Shown: piece after piece, positions 43,851-53,929 of the stretch
How the letters are laid out: every line of letters starts with the position of its first letter
Position numbering within the stretch: the first letter of the stretch is position 1
Origin: Rhizomys pruinosus
Taxonomy: Eukaryota > Chordata > Mammalia > Rodentia > Spalacidae
Direction: 5' to 3'
Length of the DNA stretch: 64,000 nucleotides
NCBI GenBank assembly: GCA_009823505.1
Contig: VZQC01013859.1
Span: 2,727,937-2,791,936, forward strand
Notes under the pieces: model-generated
What the model saw: the letters and a program-made list of their open reading frames with translations, nothing else
Told to the model about the DNA's origin: nothing
Databases searched by the model: none
Made by a program: the position numbers and the translations under genes

Positions 43851-44925
43851 TTTTGAGTCTTTTAAGGGTTCTCCACACTGTTTTCCATAATGGTTATATG
43901 AGTTTGCATTCCCACCAGCAGTGGATGAGTGTTCCCCTTTCCCCAGAACCTCTCCAGCATTTAATATCATTTGTTTTCTTGATCCTAGCCAGCCTTATCG
44001 GAGTGAGATGATATCTTAAAGTGGTTTTGATTTGCATTTCCTTAATTATTAGCAATGTTGAACACTTTTTAAGATATTTCTCAGCCATCTCTAATTCCTC
44101 CCTTGTGAAGTCTCCGTTCAGCTCTTTGCTCCATCTTTTGAGTGAGACATTTGTATACTTACTTTGTTTTTTTTTTGAGTAGTTATATATTCTGGAAGTT
44201 AATGTTCTATCAGATGTATCAGCAGTGAAGGTTTCCTCCCACTCTCTGATTGTTTCTTTTGCTGTACAGAAACTTTTTGTCGACCTTAATTCCTGTGCAG
44301 CTGCTGTCTGATTTAGAAAGTCTTTTCCTACACCTATGTCTTGGAGGTTGCCACCAACTTTTTCTTCTATCACCTTCAGACTTTTGGGATTCACGTTGAG
44401 GTCTTTGATCCATTTGGAGTTGATTTTTGTACAGGGTGAGAGATAGTGGTTTATCTTTATTCTTCTACAAGTAATGATCCAGTTTTGCCAACGCCACTTG
44501 CTGAAGATGCTGTCTTTCCTCCATTGAGTCTTTTTGGGCCCCTTGTCAAATATGAGATAGCTGAAATTGTATGTGCTCAAGTTTGGATCTTCGGTTTTGT
44601 TCTACTGGTCTACAGGTCTGTTTATGCCAGTACCAGGCTGTTTTTATGACTATAGCCCTATAGTATAGTTTTAAGTCTGGTATAGAGATCACCCTGTATT
44701 GCTCTTTTCACTCAGGGATGCTTTGGCTATTCAGAGTTTTTTGTTTTTCCATATGAATTTAAGGAATTTTTTTCCAAGCATGTGAAGAAAGTCTTGGGGA
44801 TTTTTTTTAAGTCTTGGGAATTTTAATTGGGATTGTAATGAATCTGTATATTAATTTGGGTAGAATGGTCATTTTACTATATTAATTTTTCCCATCCATG
44901 AGCATGGGGTCCTCCCTTTTTTATT
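43851..44925 (-). mobile_element. L1 ORF2 C-terminal fragment
   Basis: Minus-strand L1 piece with the longest open frame of the window (228 codons, 43894-44580). It reads as the ORF2 C-terminal region: ELEMAEKYLKKCS, MQIKTTLRYHLTPIRLA, then HCWWECKLI at the end. Upstream text (to 44925) keeps L1 homology but is out of frame. It lacks the reverse-transcriptase core, the 3' UTR and a poly-A tail, so it is a dead, two-ended fragment. Confidence 0.9.
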
Positions 44926-45007
44926 GTAACATCTGAATCCAGTTTATGCTGTCCATATATGCATGCATGTGGGGCCATGAATGTGGTTAGTCTGCCAGGG
45001 GCTACAC

Positions 45008-45057
<50 letters not shown>

Positions 45058-45082
45058 TTCCTTTCTTCTTTCTTTCTTTTCT

Positions 45083-45134
<52 letters not shown>

Positions 45135-46330
45135 TTTCTATGTGTATGAATGTATTGTCTGCATGTAGGTTTGTGCACCCGTGCTGTGCAATGCCATGGA
45201 GGTTAGAAGAAGGTGTCAGATTCCCCTGGAACTGGAGTTAAAGACAGTTCTCATCTGCCATGTGGGTGCTGGGGATTGAACCTGGGTCTTCTGCAAGAGC
45301 AGTTTTTGCTCTTAACCCCTAGGCCATCTCTCCAGCTCCCCGGGCCTACACTCTTAAAGAAAAACAACTCTCCTTCCTCTAGAAGTCATCAACTGTCAAT
45401 AGCTCCTCAGCAAGGGCTGGGGGTTATAAACCTCTCCACCTTCATGCTGAAATGTTGACTGGGTTGATTTTGTGCAGGTCTTGGGCAGGAAACCATAGTG
45501 TGCAGTGGTCTTTCATTCCCAGAAGACACTCTTTTACTCTGGTCCTCAATCACCTCTGGATCTTACAATCTTTCAGCCTTGTCTTCTCTGATGTCCCCTG
45601 AACCTTGGAGGGAGGTGATATGATATAGATGTCCCATTTGTGGCTGAGCACTCCACAGACACTTGTTTTCTGAACTTTGACCAGTTGTGAGCTTCTGTGT
45701 ATATCACCATTCACTACTATAAAGAAACACCTCTGATGAGGTCTTAGAGGTATGCTAATCTATGGATACAGAGAAATGTATTTAGAGGACCATTTGATAC
45801 CATGTTCATTTAGCAAATATTAATATTAGTAGATTCACCCCTGGGGCCTAAGAGCTCCCTAGCCATATGTTCTTGGGCATATTTTTAGTGCTAAGCATTT
45901 GTTTCTTCCTATGGTCAGAAAACAGTTGGTTACCTCCCCCATACCATTCATGTGATGAATACACTCACGAACATATATTACCCAGTTCATCATTACTATA
46001 GCTCAAAGGCTTCACAGTTGGGTAAGATTACTGACTTTTTTTTGCCAGCAGTCAGCATAGCACTTTCAGGAATTATAAAAGATAGCTAGCAGGGAAGAAG
46101 TTTTCCTGGTTAGTACCAGGATATCTCTATGTCCTGTGAACAAGTGTGTGGTATCTTCAGCAACAGGGTCTTATCATCAAGTCCTGGTGGTCAACCAAGA
46201 GCAGTGACAATAGCTTATGTTTTGATGGTCTCTGGGACCACCCTCAGCCAACAACTCAAGGGGAGGTAAAATTGAGACTGGGCTCTGTATTTGATAACCT
46301 ATGCATTCTTGGACAGCATTATTTCCTGTG
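44926..46330 (-). mobile_element. L1 3' UTR (antisense), split by a B2
   Basis: Phrases such as 'gctgtccatatatgcatgca', 'ctgaaatgttgactgggttg', 'gctgagcactccacagacac' and 'gatgaggtcttagagg' are the reverse of the rodent L1 3' UTR; related text occurs in 50475-53830. The B2 at 45013-45343 interrupts it. Confidence 0.65.
45013..45343 (-). mobile_element. B2 SINE with long (CTTT)n tail
   Basis: Minus short-form B2 whose tail has become a (CTTT)n array of about 120 bases. Target duplication 'gggctacactctt/gggcctacactctt'. Confidence 0.93.
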
Positions 46331-46379
46331 TAGTATAAGGCCAATCAAATTATTTTATGTGAAAAAATAGTTATATAAA

Positions 46380-46493
46380 TATTTAGTAAGCTTATAAAAT
46401 AGCAGTTTTTCATATGGCTATTTCAAGAATCCTTAGTGTTAGTTATCCTTCCCCTTTTTACCTCTTCTGCATGAGTGTGATTTTTTCACACAT
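46380..46493. other. No feature recognised
   Basis: Short unassigned AT-rich segment before the microsatellite. Confidence 0.35.
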
Positions 46494-46622
46494 ACACACA
46501 CACATACACACACACACAGGAGGGAGGGAGGGAGAGAGGGAGGGAGGGAGGGAGGGAGGNNNNNNGAGAGATGAGAGAGAGAGAGAGGGAGGGAGGGAGG
46601 AAGAGAGAGAGAGAGAGAGAGA
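46494..46622. repeat. (CA)n / (GGGA)n / (GA)n cluster with 6-N gap
   Basis: Compound microsatellite; NNNNNN at 46560-46565 is an assembly gap of unknown true length inside the array. Confidence 0.95.
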
Positions 46623-46893
46623 CAGAATATTAATTCTCTCAAAGAATCTACTCCCAGCTTCTCAGAGCTGTAAATGGCCAATTGGTTACTTCTATTATCT
46701 CTTGCTCCAAAAAACTGCTGTTCTTACTTTTCCAAACTTTTCTGAGCTGAGCAAGACACTACTTCTTATTCTCTAAGGTCTAAGTTGGGAAAAACAATGA
46801 GAAATTCTAGCTTCCAAATAAGTCAGAACATTGTCAAACACTGAAATTTCCTACCATTTTGGATTTAGATTTTTCTTGATAGTGTATCTTCTT

Positions 46894-47127
46894 TTTTATT
46901 TTATTTTGCTTTATTTTAGTTATTTTCTTATGTGTATGAATGTACTGTCTGCATGTAAGTCTGTGCACCTGTGTCGTGCAATGCCGTGGAGGTCAGAAGA
47001 GGGCGTCAGATTCCCCTGGAACTGGAGTTAAAGACGGTTCTCAGCCGCCATGTGGGTGCTGGGGATTGAACCTGGGTCCTCTGCAAGAGCAGTCGGCGCT
47101 CTTAACTGCTAGGCCATCTCTCCAGCC
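46894..47127 (-). mobile_element. B2 SINE, short form, with target duplication
   Basis: Full-length minus B2; 'gatagtgtatcttctt' on both sides. Confidence 0.96.
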
Positions 47128-47169
47128 TGATAGTGTATCTTCTTAATTGCTCTTGCTCCTTTGCTTTTT

Positions 47170-47346
47170 TTTAATTTATTTTTATTTTTTATTAATTTTA
47201 TTTCTTTCTGTATGTGTATGAATGTACTGTCTGCATGCAAGTTTGTGCACCTGTGTCGTGCAATGCCGCGGAGTTTCAGATGGTTCTCAGCCACCATGTG
47301 GGTGCTGGGGATCGAACCCGGGTCCTCTGTAAGAGCGGTCGGCCCC
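47170..47346 (-). mobile_element. B2 SINE with internal deletion, 5'-truncated
   Basis: The body jumps from 'aatgccgcggag' to 'tttcagatggttctc', losing about 70 bases, and the head ends in 'gagcggtcggc'. Flanks 'tcctttgcttttt' on both sides. Confidence 0.92.
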
Positions 47347-47349
47347 CTC

Positions 47350-47862
47350 CTTTGCTTTTTTAGAATGCATATATGGTCATTTAAAAGTTTGTCCTTGCCA
47401 TTGTTTAAATGTTTCCACGTGGAAGTAAGACCTTGAAGCTTTCTTTTCTGTTAATTTGTTAATGTGACTAATCAACTTGGGTTTTAGGAGAGTAGTTTGG
47501 AGGGTTCACGGAAACTGACTTTTTTAATGCTCTCTTTACTGAAATTATTTTTTAGGTATTATTTTGGAATCTCTTAATTTGGAAACAATGAAAGTAACAG
47601 GAAACTCTCCCTAGAAAGCAATGAGGACTTAGAGAATTGTATTTGGAATTAGTGGAAACTAATCTTTCTAATGTTTCCTATGAGGAAATCATTGAAGGCA
47701 TTACTCAAAAGATCAACGTTTTGTTTATGACATTTGAGAAGCTTTTTTTTTCCTGATAGAGTTTGTAATATGTACATGTACTCTTAAAAGTACACAGTGC
47801 ATTTATAAAATCCATTTACCTCATGAGAAAAATAAATCTTTAAAAAACATTTTTTAATCCAG
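47350..47862. other. No feature recognised
   Basis: Unassigned DNA. Confidence 0.4.
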
Positions 47863-48080
47863 GCTGGAAAGATGACTCAAAGTTTGAGAGGACCGGCTGC
47901 TCTTTTGTCGAAGATCCGGGTTCAGTTCCCATCACCCACATGGTGATTAACAACTGTCTGTAACTCCAGTTCCAGGGGATCTGAAGTTCCCCCTTCTGAC
48001 CTTCCTGGGCTTGTATGACATGGCTGCACTTACACACATGTAGGCAATACACTCAAACACATAAAATAAAAATAATAAAA
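47863..48080 (+). mobile_element. B2/B3 SINE (plus member of inverted pair)
   Basis: Older B2; its tail meets the tail of the minus B2 that follows. Confidence 0.88.
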
Positions 48081-48084
48081 TTTT

Positions 48085-48303
48085 ACAAAATTTTAATTTA
48101 TTTATGTTTATTTTGTGTGCTTGGGTGTTTTGCCTACGTGTATGTAAGTGCACCTGTGTCATATAATGTGTTGGAGGCCAGATCCCCTGGAACTGGAGTA
48201 ATGGACGTTTGTTAGCTGCATGTAAGTGTAGTGCTGGGAACCAAACCTGGGTCCTCTGAAAGAGCAACCAGTGTTCTTAACTGCTGAGCCATCTCTCCAG
48301 CTC
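48085..48303 (-). mobile_element. B2/B3 SINE (minus member of inverted pair)
   Basis: Minus B2 directly after the plus copy, tail to tail. Confidence 0.88.
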
Positions 48304-48459
48304 CCTGAAAATAAACCTTAATAGGAATTCTATCCAGCATTCTTCTCACCATTCGACCATGCCACAGCTCCTGTTATTGCTGGATGTGGAAGAAGGCGTC
48401 ATAACTGAAAACAAGAGTTCTCTCTTTGTGCTATCAGACTTCATGACACTAGAATGGTG

Positions 48460-48512
48460 TGAAAAATAGTGGGAATTCAGTAAATGTTTGTAGAATGAAT
48501 GAGTAGGAAGAG
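48460..48512 (+). mobile_element. MIR/L2-type 3' end
   Basis: 'aattcagtaaatgtttgtag' then 'aatgaatga' is the common MIR/L2 ending. Confidence 0.5.
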
Positions 48513-48548
48513 CTTGTCTCCTATAACTTGAGGTGAATAAGGAGAACT

Positions 48549-48744
48549 TTATTTATTTATTTATTTATTTATTTGTTTGTTTATTTATTTATTTATTTTT
48601 GGTCTTTCTGAAACAGGATCTCCCTGTAGCCTCAGCTGTCCTGGAACTGACTATGTAGACCAGGCTGGCCTTAAACTCACAGAAATCCACCTGCCTCTGC
48701 CTCCCGAGTGCTGGGATTAAAGGCATATGCCACCACACCTGGCT
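48549..48744 (-). mobile_element. B1 SINE with (TTTA)n tail
   Basis: The tail array 48549-48599 precedes the minus B1. Flanks 'ggagaacttt/tgagaacttt'. Confidence 0.93.
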
Positions 48745-48889
48745 GAGAACTTTTTCTTTTTAACTCTTTAGTGAACTTTATAATGAAATGTAAATGTAGC
48801 ATTATTATAAATAAAATGTAGTACATATGATTCCTATCATGTTACAATCATAATTGTAGATCTACACATTTTCATCAAGTAAATGTATC

Positions 48890-49140
48890 TGTGTAACCAG
48901 CTTCCAGATACAGATTATGAGCACTTTGGAAGCAGAATTCTTTCTATTTCATGGCCTCCGTCAGTCACCAGGGGCCACTAAATCATCTTCATCTAAAGAG
49001 CAGCAGCCTCTGTGGTTTCCGTCTGTAGATTCACTTGGCTATTTCAAGCTTCCATAAATTAAATAATACCATTTTCACTCTTATATTTCTTTTATGCTAA
49101 GAATTTGTGAGATATATCCATGAGCAAAGTTGTAAAATTT
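48890..49140 (-). mobile_element. Old L1 3' UTR-like fossil
   Basis: 'ttggctatttcaagcttcca' and 'gtgagatatatccatga' resemble the antisense 3' UTR of ancient mammalian L1s. Confidence 0.4.
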
Positions 49141-49157
49141 TATAAAAATACTTTCTT

Positions 49158-49305
49158 AGTCAGGCATGGTGGCACATGCCACCTTTTATCTCAGTACTTG
49201 GGAGGCAGAGGCAGGTGGATCTCTGTGAGATGGAGGCCAGCCTGGTCTACACAGTGAGTTCCAGGCTAGCTGGGGCTCCAAGTAGACCCTGTCTTAAAAA
49301 GATTT
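49158..49305 (+). mobile_element. B1 SINE (first of a tandem pair)
   Basis: B1 with a small duplication ('gccacc') in the 5' part. Followed at once by another B1. Confidence 0.9.
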
Positions 49306-49319
49306 AAAACATGTTTTCT

Positions 49320-49453
49320 TAGCCAGGTATGGTCGTGCACACTTTGATCCCAGCACTTGGGGGGGAGAGGCAGATGGATCTCTGTGAGTTCAAGGCCAGC
49401 CTGGTCTACATAGCAAGTTCCAGACAAGGGAGTCCCTGTCTCCAAAAGAATAG
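49320..49453 (+). mobile_element. B1 SINE (second of a tandem pair)
   Basis: Separate B1 with different substitutions. 'ttttctta' before each copy suggests reuse of the same target motif. Confidence 0.88.
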
Positions 49454-49524
49454 TTTTCTCTTGATATTAATCAATATGAGGTAAACTCCCATATTTATAG
49501 AAATATATCTTCCAGTCTACAGCA

Positions 49525-49735
49525 TTGTTGAGCACTCGGTGGCAGACATGAGCCTTGGAATATAGATGAATGGTGCCATTTCACCCTCGCAACAGTTCCT
49601 GAGGGATAGATGTCATTATCTAATTTTATTTACAAAGAGAAGTACCTTGCTAGTAAATAACAAGTTTAGAATTAATACTTCCCTTACTTGAACCCGCGTC
49701 CTTCAGTAAACTATGCCCAGTTTTAAAAACCACCA
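49525..49735 (+). mobile_element. MIR SINE fossil
   Basis: 'catttcaccctcgcaacagt', 'gatagatgtcattatctaat', 'taccttgctagtaaataaca', 'acttgaacccgcgtcct' follow the MIR order. Confidence 0.75.
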
Positions 49736-50470
49736 CTCCAATCTACCTGACCCATACAGGATTTCTTTAAACTGTTAAATGAATGTGTATATAGATAAAG
49801 TAGGGGGAAGAAGGACTGCTTTAGAGATAGACGGCTGTCTGTCTTGTGGCTTGTGGGCATCTGTTCTGCTTGATGAGGCAGTTTCCCAGGGCCTCTCTAC
49901 TGTCTTAAACTGTGTATATGATGATACCTCTGGATTCATTGCTGAAGGCTGACTCACAGCTTCAGAGGCCAAGTGGAGAGGGCCTGGCCTGGCCTCTGCA
50001 TTACAGATTTGGATCTTGGGATAAGTTCAGGAAGGACTGTGTCCATCCACGTCCTGTTTTTCTGTGAATCTGCCATCATAGGGCCCAGCCCCAGCTGGAG
50101 GTCAGCTTCACACCAGCTGTTCTCAATTTCTTCACTGGAGGTGGTGACCTTAGTTTGAATCAACTCCAGCAGAGAAGGGCTTCCTGTTAGAGTGCAAATT
50201 CAATCCGTGGAACTTTTCTCCTGAGGCAAAATTCCCAGCCTGGGATTTACTGTTCCTAGTTGTTCTTAGCATACCATTCAGAAAAGAGAAGTTTTTATTT
50301 ATGAGCCCAACTTTTAGCCTTCTCTACTTTTGTGGACCTAACACATTCAAGTCTTATATTCAGTTGTAAGAATTACATTCAATTCAGTTGTAAGATGATA
50401 CAGATGAGCTAGGATGGAGACAGACCCTCTGCGCAGAAAAGGCTCTTCTGATATTGCTGTTCCATCCTCT
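49736..50470. other. No feature recognised
   Basis: Unassigned single-copy-looking DNA with several overlapping 60-70 codon frames and no motif. A good stretch to test for conservation because it is free of young repeats. Confidence 0.4.
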
Positions 50471-50637
50471 GATGGTTACACTTTTTCTTTTTACTTTTTA
50501 GTAAAATTTTTATGAAGAATTTTATATGTGGCTGGCACGGTATTTCATCACTTCCACTCCTCTTCTTCCCCTTTCCACTTTCCTGTGTCCTGTCCACTCT
50601 TTCTTGAATAAATGACCTCTTTTATAATTATTATTGC

Positions 50638-50706
50638 TAGATGTATGTATGTATATATTCATATACATATACATTCATATACATATGTATGCACACACTC
50701 ATATAC
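50638..50706. repeat. (TATATTCA)-like low-complexity repeat
   Basis: Irregular 'cat ata cat' repeats inside the L1 3' UTR, as often seen at this L1 position. Confidence 0.8.
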
Positions 50707-51150
50707 AGAGTCTCCCTCTCTTCACAGCCATTGAATGCCTGGAGCTCTTCCTTATGAAATTTCCCATCTAAGTTGGTATGTCAACTGATGTGGTTATTAT
50801 TGTTTAGTTAATTAAATTGTTAAGGTTTTATGGGTGTGCATTTCTGTCATGTCTAGAAGGCACTATCTCGCAGCGAGTATCCTGCTCCCCTGGCTCTTAA
50901 AATCTGCTCCCTCTTCTGCAATGTTTCCTGACTGTTAGGTGTAAAGGTTGTGTTGTAGATGCACTAACTGGGCATGGGCACCCCACAACCACTTATTTTC
51001 TGCATTTTACGCAGTTGTAGATCTCAATTGTACCCTCTATTTGATACAAGAGGTTTTTTGATGAGGAGAGCTACAGTTATGTGTGGGCATAAGGATATAT
51101 ATTTAGAATATAGTTAGAAGCTATGTTGGTTTTTAAAATGCCAGTAGCTA

Positions 51151-51304
51151 AGGCGGGGCATGGTGGCACATGACTTTAATCCTAGCGCTTGGGAGGCAGA
51201 GGCAGGCAGATCTCTGTGAGTTTAAGGCCAGCCTGGTCTACATAATGAGCTTCAGGCCAGCTGGGACTAAAGGGAAACCCTGTCTCAAAAAGACCAAAAA
51301 AAAA
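51151..51304 (+). mobile_element. B1 SINE with target duplication
   Basis: B1 in the L1 3' UTR; 'aaatgccagtagc' on both sides (51138-51150, about 51306-51318). Confidence 0.96.
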
Positions 51305-51490
51305 AAATGCCAGTAGCAGATTCTCTTCTAGGATCTATGGCCTCTCCTGCCATGGGTAATTGACTAGGTATATAGTACTAGGCATGGGTTCCTGCATACT
51401 GAATAGGACTTAAACCCAAATAGAGAGTTATTGGTTATCCCCAAGATATAAGTGGCACTATTACACATTGATGATATCTTGCTGGACCAG

Positions 51491-51898
51491 TGTGCTGGAT
51501 AGCTTTAGTGTTAACTTAACATACCTGGGTTGAGGGAGCCTCAATTGGGGAATTAGCTCCATTGGATTGGCCTGTGGCCACATCTGTGAAGTATTGTCTT
51601 GATTGTCGAGCAGTGTGGGAGGGCCCAGCCCACAATGAGTGATGCCACCCTGGGCAGGTTGTGGTGTACCGTATAAGAAGGCAAGCTGGGCATGAGCCGG
51701 GGGAGCAAGCCAGTAAGCAGCACTCCTTCATGGCCTGTGCTTCAGCTCCTGCCTCCAGGTTCCTGCCCTGAGTGTCTGCCTTGGGCTCCCTGAGTGATGA
51801 GCTGTGACCCAGGAGATGTAAGCTGAATAAACCCTTTCCTCCCCAAGTTGGTGTCGGTCAGAGTGTTTTGTCACAGTAATGGAAGACAAATTAGAACA
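51491..51898 (+). mobile_element. 5' LTR of the MaLR provirus (family A)
   Basis: 408 bases, TG...CA. 'ccgtataagaaggc' (51669 region) is the TATA-like site and 'gctgaataaaccc' (51822 region) the polyA signal. Most like the ORR1/MT group of MaLRs from memory. Confidence 0.85.
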
Positions 51899-53047
51899 GA
51901 AATTGGTACCAGAGAGTGGGGTATTGCTATGACAGACCTGACCTTGGTGTTTGGGGGAAGGATTGTGGGGGCGTTTGGAACTTTGGGCTGGGAAGATCAT
52001 TGAATGCCTAAAGATTGTTGCTGTGGAGCTTGGAGCAGTTTTGCTGAAGGAGTTGTAGAAGATGGAGGCCTGGCTTGTGAAGTTTCCAGTTTCAAAAGGA
52101 AGCAGAGATCATCAGGACTGTTTAATCTGTGGGTTCTGGTCAGCTGGGGCTGAAGAATCAGCTGTTAAGTAACAAGAGACCAGAACCTGAAGTGAAATCT
52201 TTGTTGTACTGGGACAATTGATGCTGGTTAGCTAGGGCTGAAAAATCAGCTGTAAGTAACAAGAGACCAGGATCACTGTGGTGAAATCTTCTGGGAAGAA
52301 TTTCTTCAGGGTCAGCACACAGAAGTTGTGTTCCAGAAGGGGCCTGAGCCTCCATCTCAAGCCAGAAGCAGGACTTGGTAGTGCGTAAGAGTCTCCTATA
52401 TGGTTCTGGTGTTGAAATTTGAGGAGGTCACAGAGAGCAGCCGAGGCTTTGCACTGTGAGAGGTCAGAAAAGACCATTGGTGGAGTGCACCTCGGTTGCA
52501 GTGAAGACGCCAGGATTGCAGGGGTCATGGAGAGAAGCTGAAGTTTTGCATCAGGAGAGGTCAGAAGCAACCTCAGTTTCAGTGGCGACCCCAGCTTTTT
52601 GGAAATGCTAGGACCATGGGATGACCACCAAGAGCAGCGGCAGATGTGGAATGGAGTTGGCCTGGGCCTGTGAGATGAGCTTTGTGTGCCACAGACAGCA
52701 GAGTCAGAGAAGGGGAACTGCCAAAACCCTTTGGAGCCCAGAAGATCGTGAGTGAATCCCAGGTGTCCAGCCTTGAGCTACTTTGCTGGACTTGGGTTTT
52801 GTTTGAGAATGCCTGATTCTTCACTATGAAATAAGACAGTACTTGTTTTGGATTTTACAGCAGCCCACAGTTAAGAGACTTTTAATAGACTGTGAACTTT
52901 TAAGTGTTTGGACATTTTAAGGACTGGGGCTTTTAAGGTTGTACTGTTTTTGTGATTAATGTTAACATCATACTTTGATGATAAGAACTGGAAAGGTGGT
53001 GGTTTAATAGTGATGTGTTTTGTGTGTCAAGTTGACAAGGGGTCAAT
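51899..53047 (+). mobile_element. MaLR internal region, non-coding
   Basis: Starts with 'ttggtaccagagagtggg', where MaLRs have their primer-binding site, and ends with a purine-rich 'gacaaggggtcaat' before the 3' LTR. Two near-copies of 'gctgaagaatcagctg...taagtaacaagagacc' at 52149-52185 and 52228-52270 form a short internal repeat. No gag or pol frame. Confidence 0.8.
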
Positions 53048-53456
53048 TGTGCTGGATAGCTTTAGTGTCAACTTGACACACCTGGGTTGAGGGAGCCTCA
53101 ATTGGGGAATTGGCTCCATTGGGTTTGGCCCGCAGCCACATCTGTGGAGTATTGTCTTAATCGTCAAGCAGTGTGGGAGGGCCCAGCCCACAATAAGTAG
53201 TGCCACCCTGGGCAGGTTGTTGTGTACCGTATAAGAAGGCAGGCGGGGCATGGGCCAGGGGAGCAAGCCAGTGAACAGCATTCCTCCATGGCCTGTGCTT
53301 CAGCTCCTGCCTCCAGGTTCCTGCCCTGAGTTCCTGCCTTGGGCTCCCTGAGTGATGAACTGTGACCCAGGAGATGTAAGCTGAATAAACCCTTTCCTCC
53401 CCAAGTTGGTGTCAATCAGAGTGTTTTGTAACAGAAATGGAAGACAAACTAGAACA
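53048..53456 (+). mobile_element. 3' LTR of the MaLR provirus (family A)
   Basis: 409 bases; same TATA-like and polyA-signal positions as the 5' LTR. Confidence 0.85.
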
Positions 53457-53929
53457 ACCAGTCATTGTTGTGGTTCACAGGCTGGGTAGGACTACTGATT
53501 ACTTTTCACCTTTGGCAACTTGCATAGCAACTTCAAATACTATGAGAGCTAGTCCTCAGGAGGAAGCTTCCAGGACCACCTTAATACTTCAACATCCTAT
53601 CTGAAGTATGTGATGTCTTCTGGCAATAGAATCTTACCTTCAAGGTCTGGGAGAGAGACAAGGGCAATCACAATAGTCTATATTGTTTGGGGGAGTCTCT
53701 TGGCTACCTCTAGACTATAACTGGAAGGGATATTTCTCATGCCTGGCACTGGGGTTTTTGTTAGTCTATGGCTCCTTTGGAGAGAATTATTCCATGTGGC
53801 ATAACTCCATTGAAATTACACACACATACACAAAAAAATTAAAGTATATAAATGCATTATATAAAATATAAAGTAAAATCTAAATAATATAATTAAAACA
53901 ATAATTATAAAATAATATGCTCCCTTATG

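Larger units (their letters stand above)
51491..53456 (+). mobile_element. Complete MaLR provirus (LTR-internal-LTR)
   Basis: A 1966-base element: 5' LTR, internal region, 3' LTR, with the 5-bp target duplication 'accag' at 51486-51490 and 53457-53461. Both LTRs run TGTGCTGG...GAACA. Non-coding, as expected for non-autonomous MaLRs that rely on ERVL-type proteins in trans. By eye the LTRs differ at about 32 of 408 positions plus one indel, which indicates an old insertion. Confidence 0.9.
50475..53830 (-). mobile_element. L1 3' UTR (antisense) carrying a MaLR provirus
   Basis: L1 3' UTR complement text to the left of the provirus ('ctggctcttaaaatctgctc', 'ccacaaccacttattttctg') and to the right ('ggttcacaggctgggtagga'). 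Removing 51491-53456 plus one 5-bp repeat joins the L1 text. Confidence 0.6.

Noticed and set aside
43894..44580. 228-codon frame as a functional protein
   Set aside because: It is the C-terminal end of L1 ORF2 without RT or endonuclease parts, start context or 3' UTR.
44959..45241. Phe/Leu/Ser-repeat frames
   Set aside because: Translation of the (CTTT)n tail of a B2 SINE.
53041..53461. Two independent solo LTRs at 51491 and 53048
   Set aside because: The shared 5-bp target duplication outside both LTRs and the MaLR-type internal text between them show one provirus.
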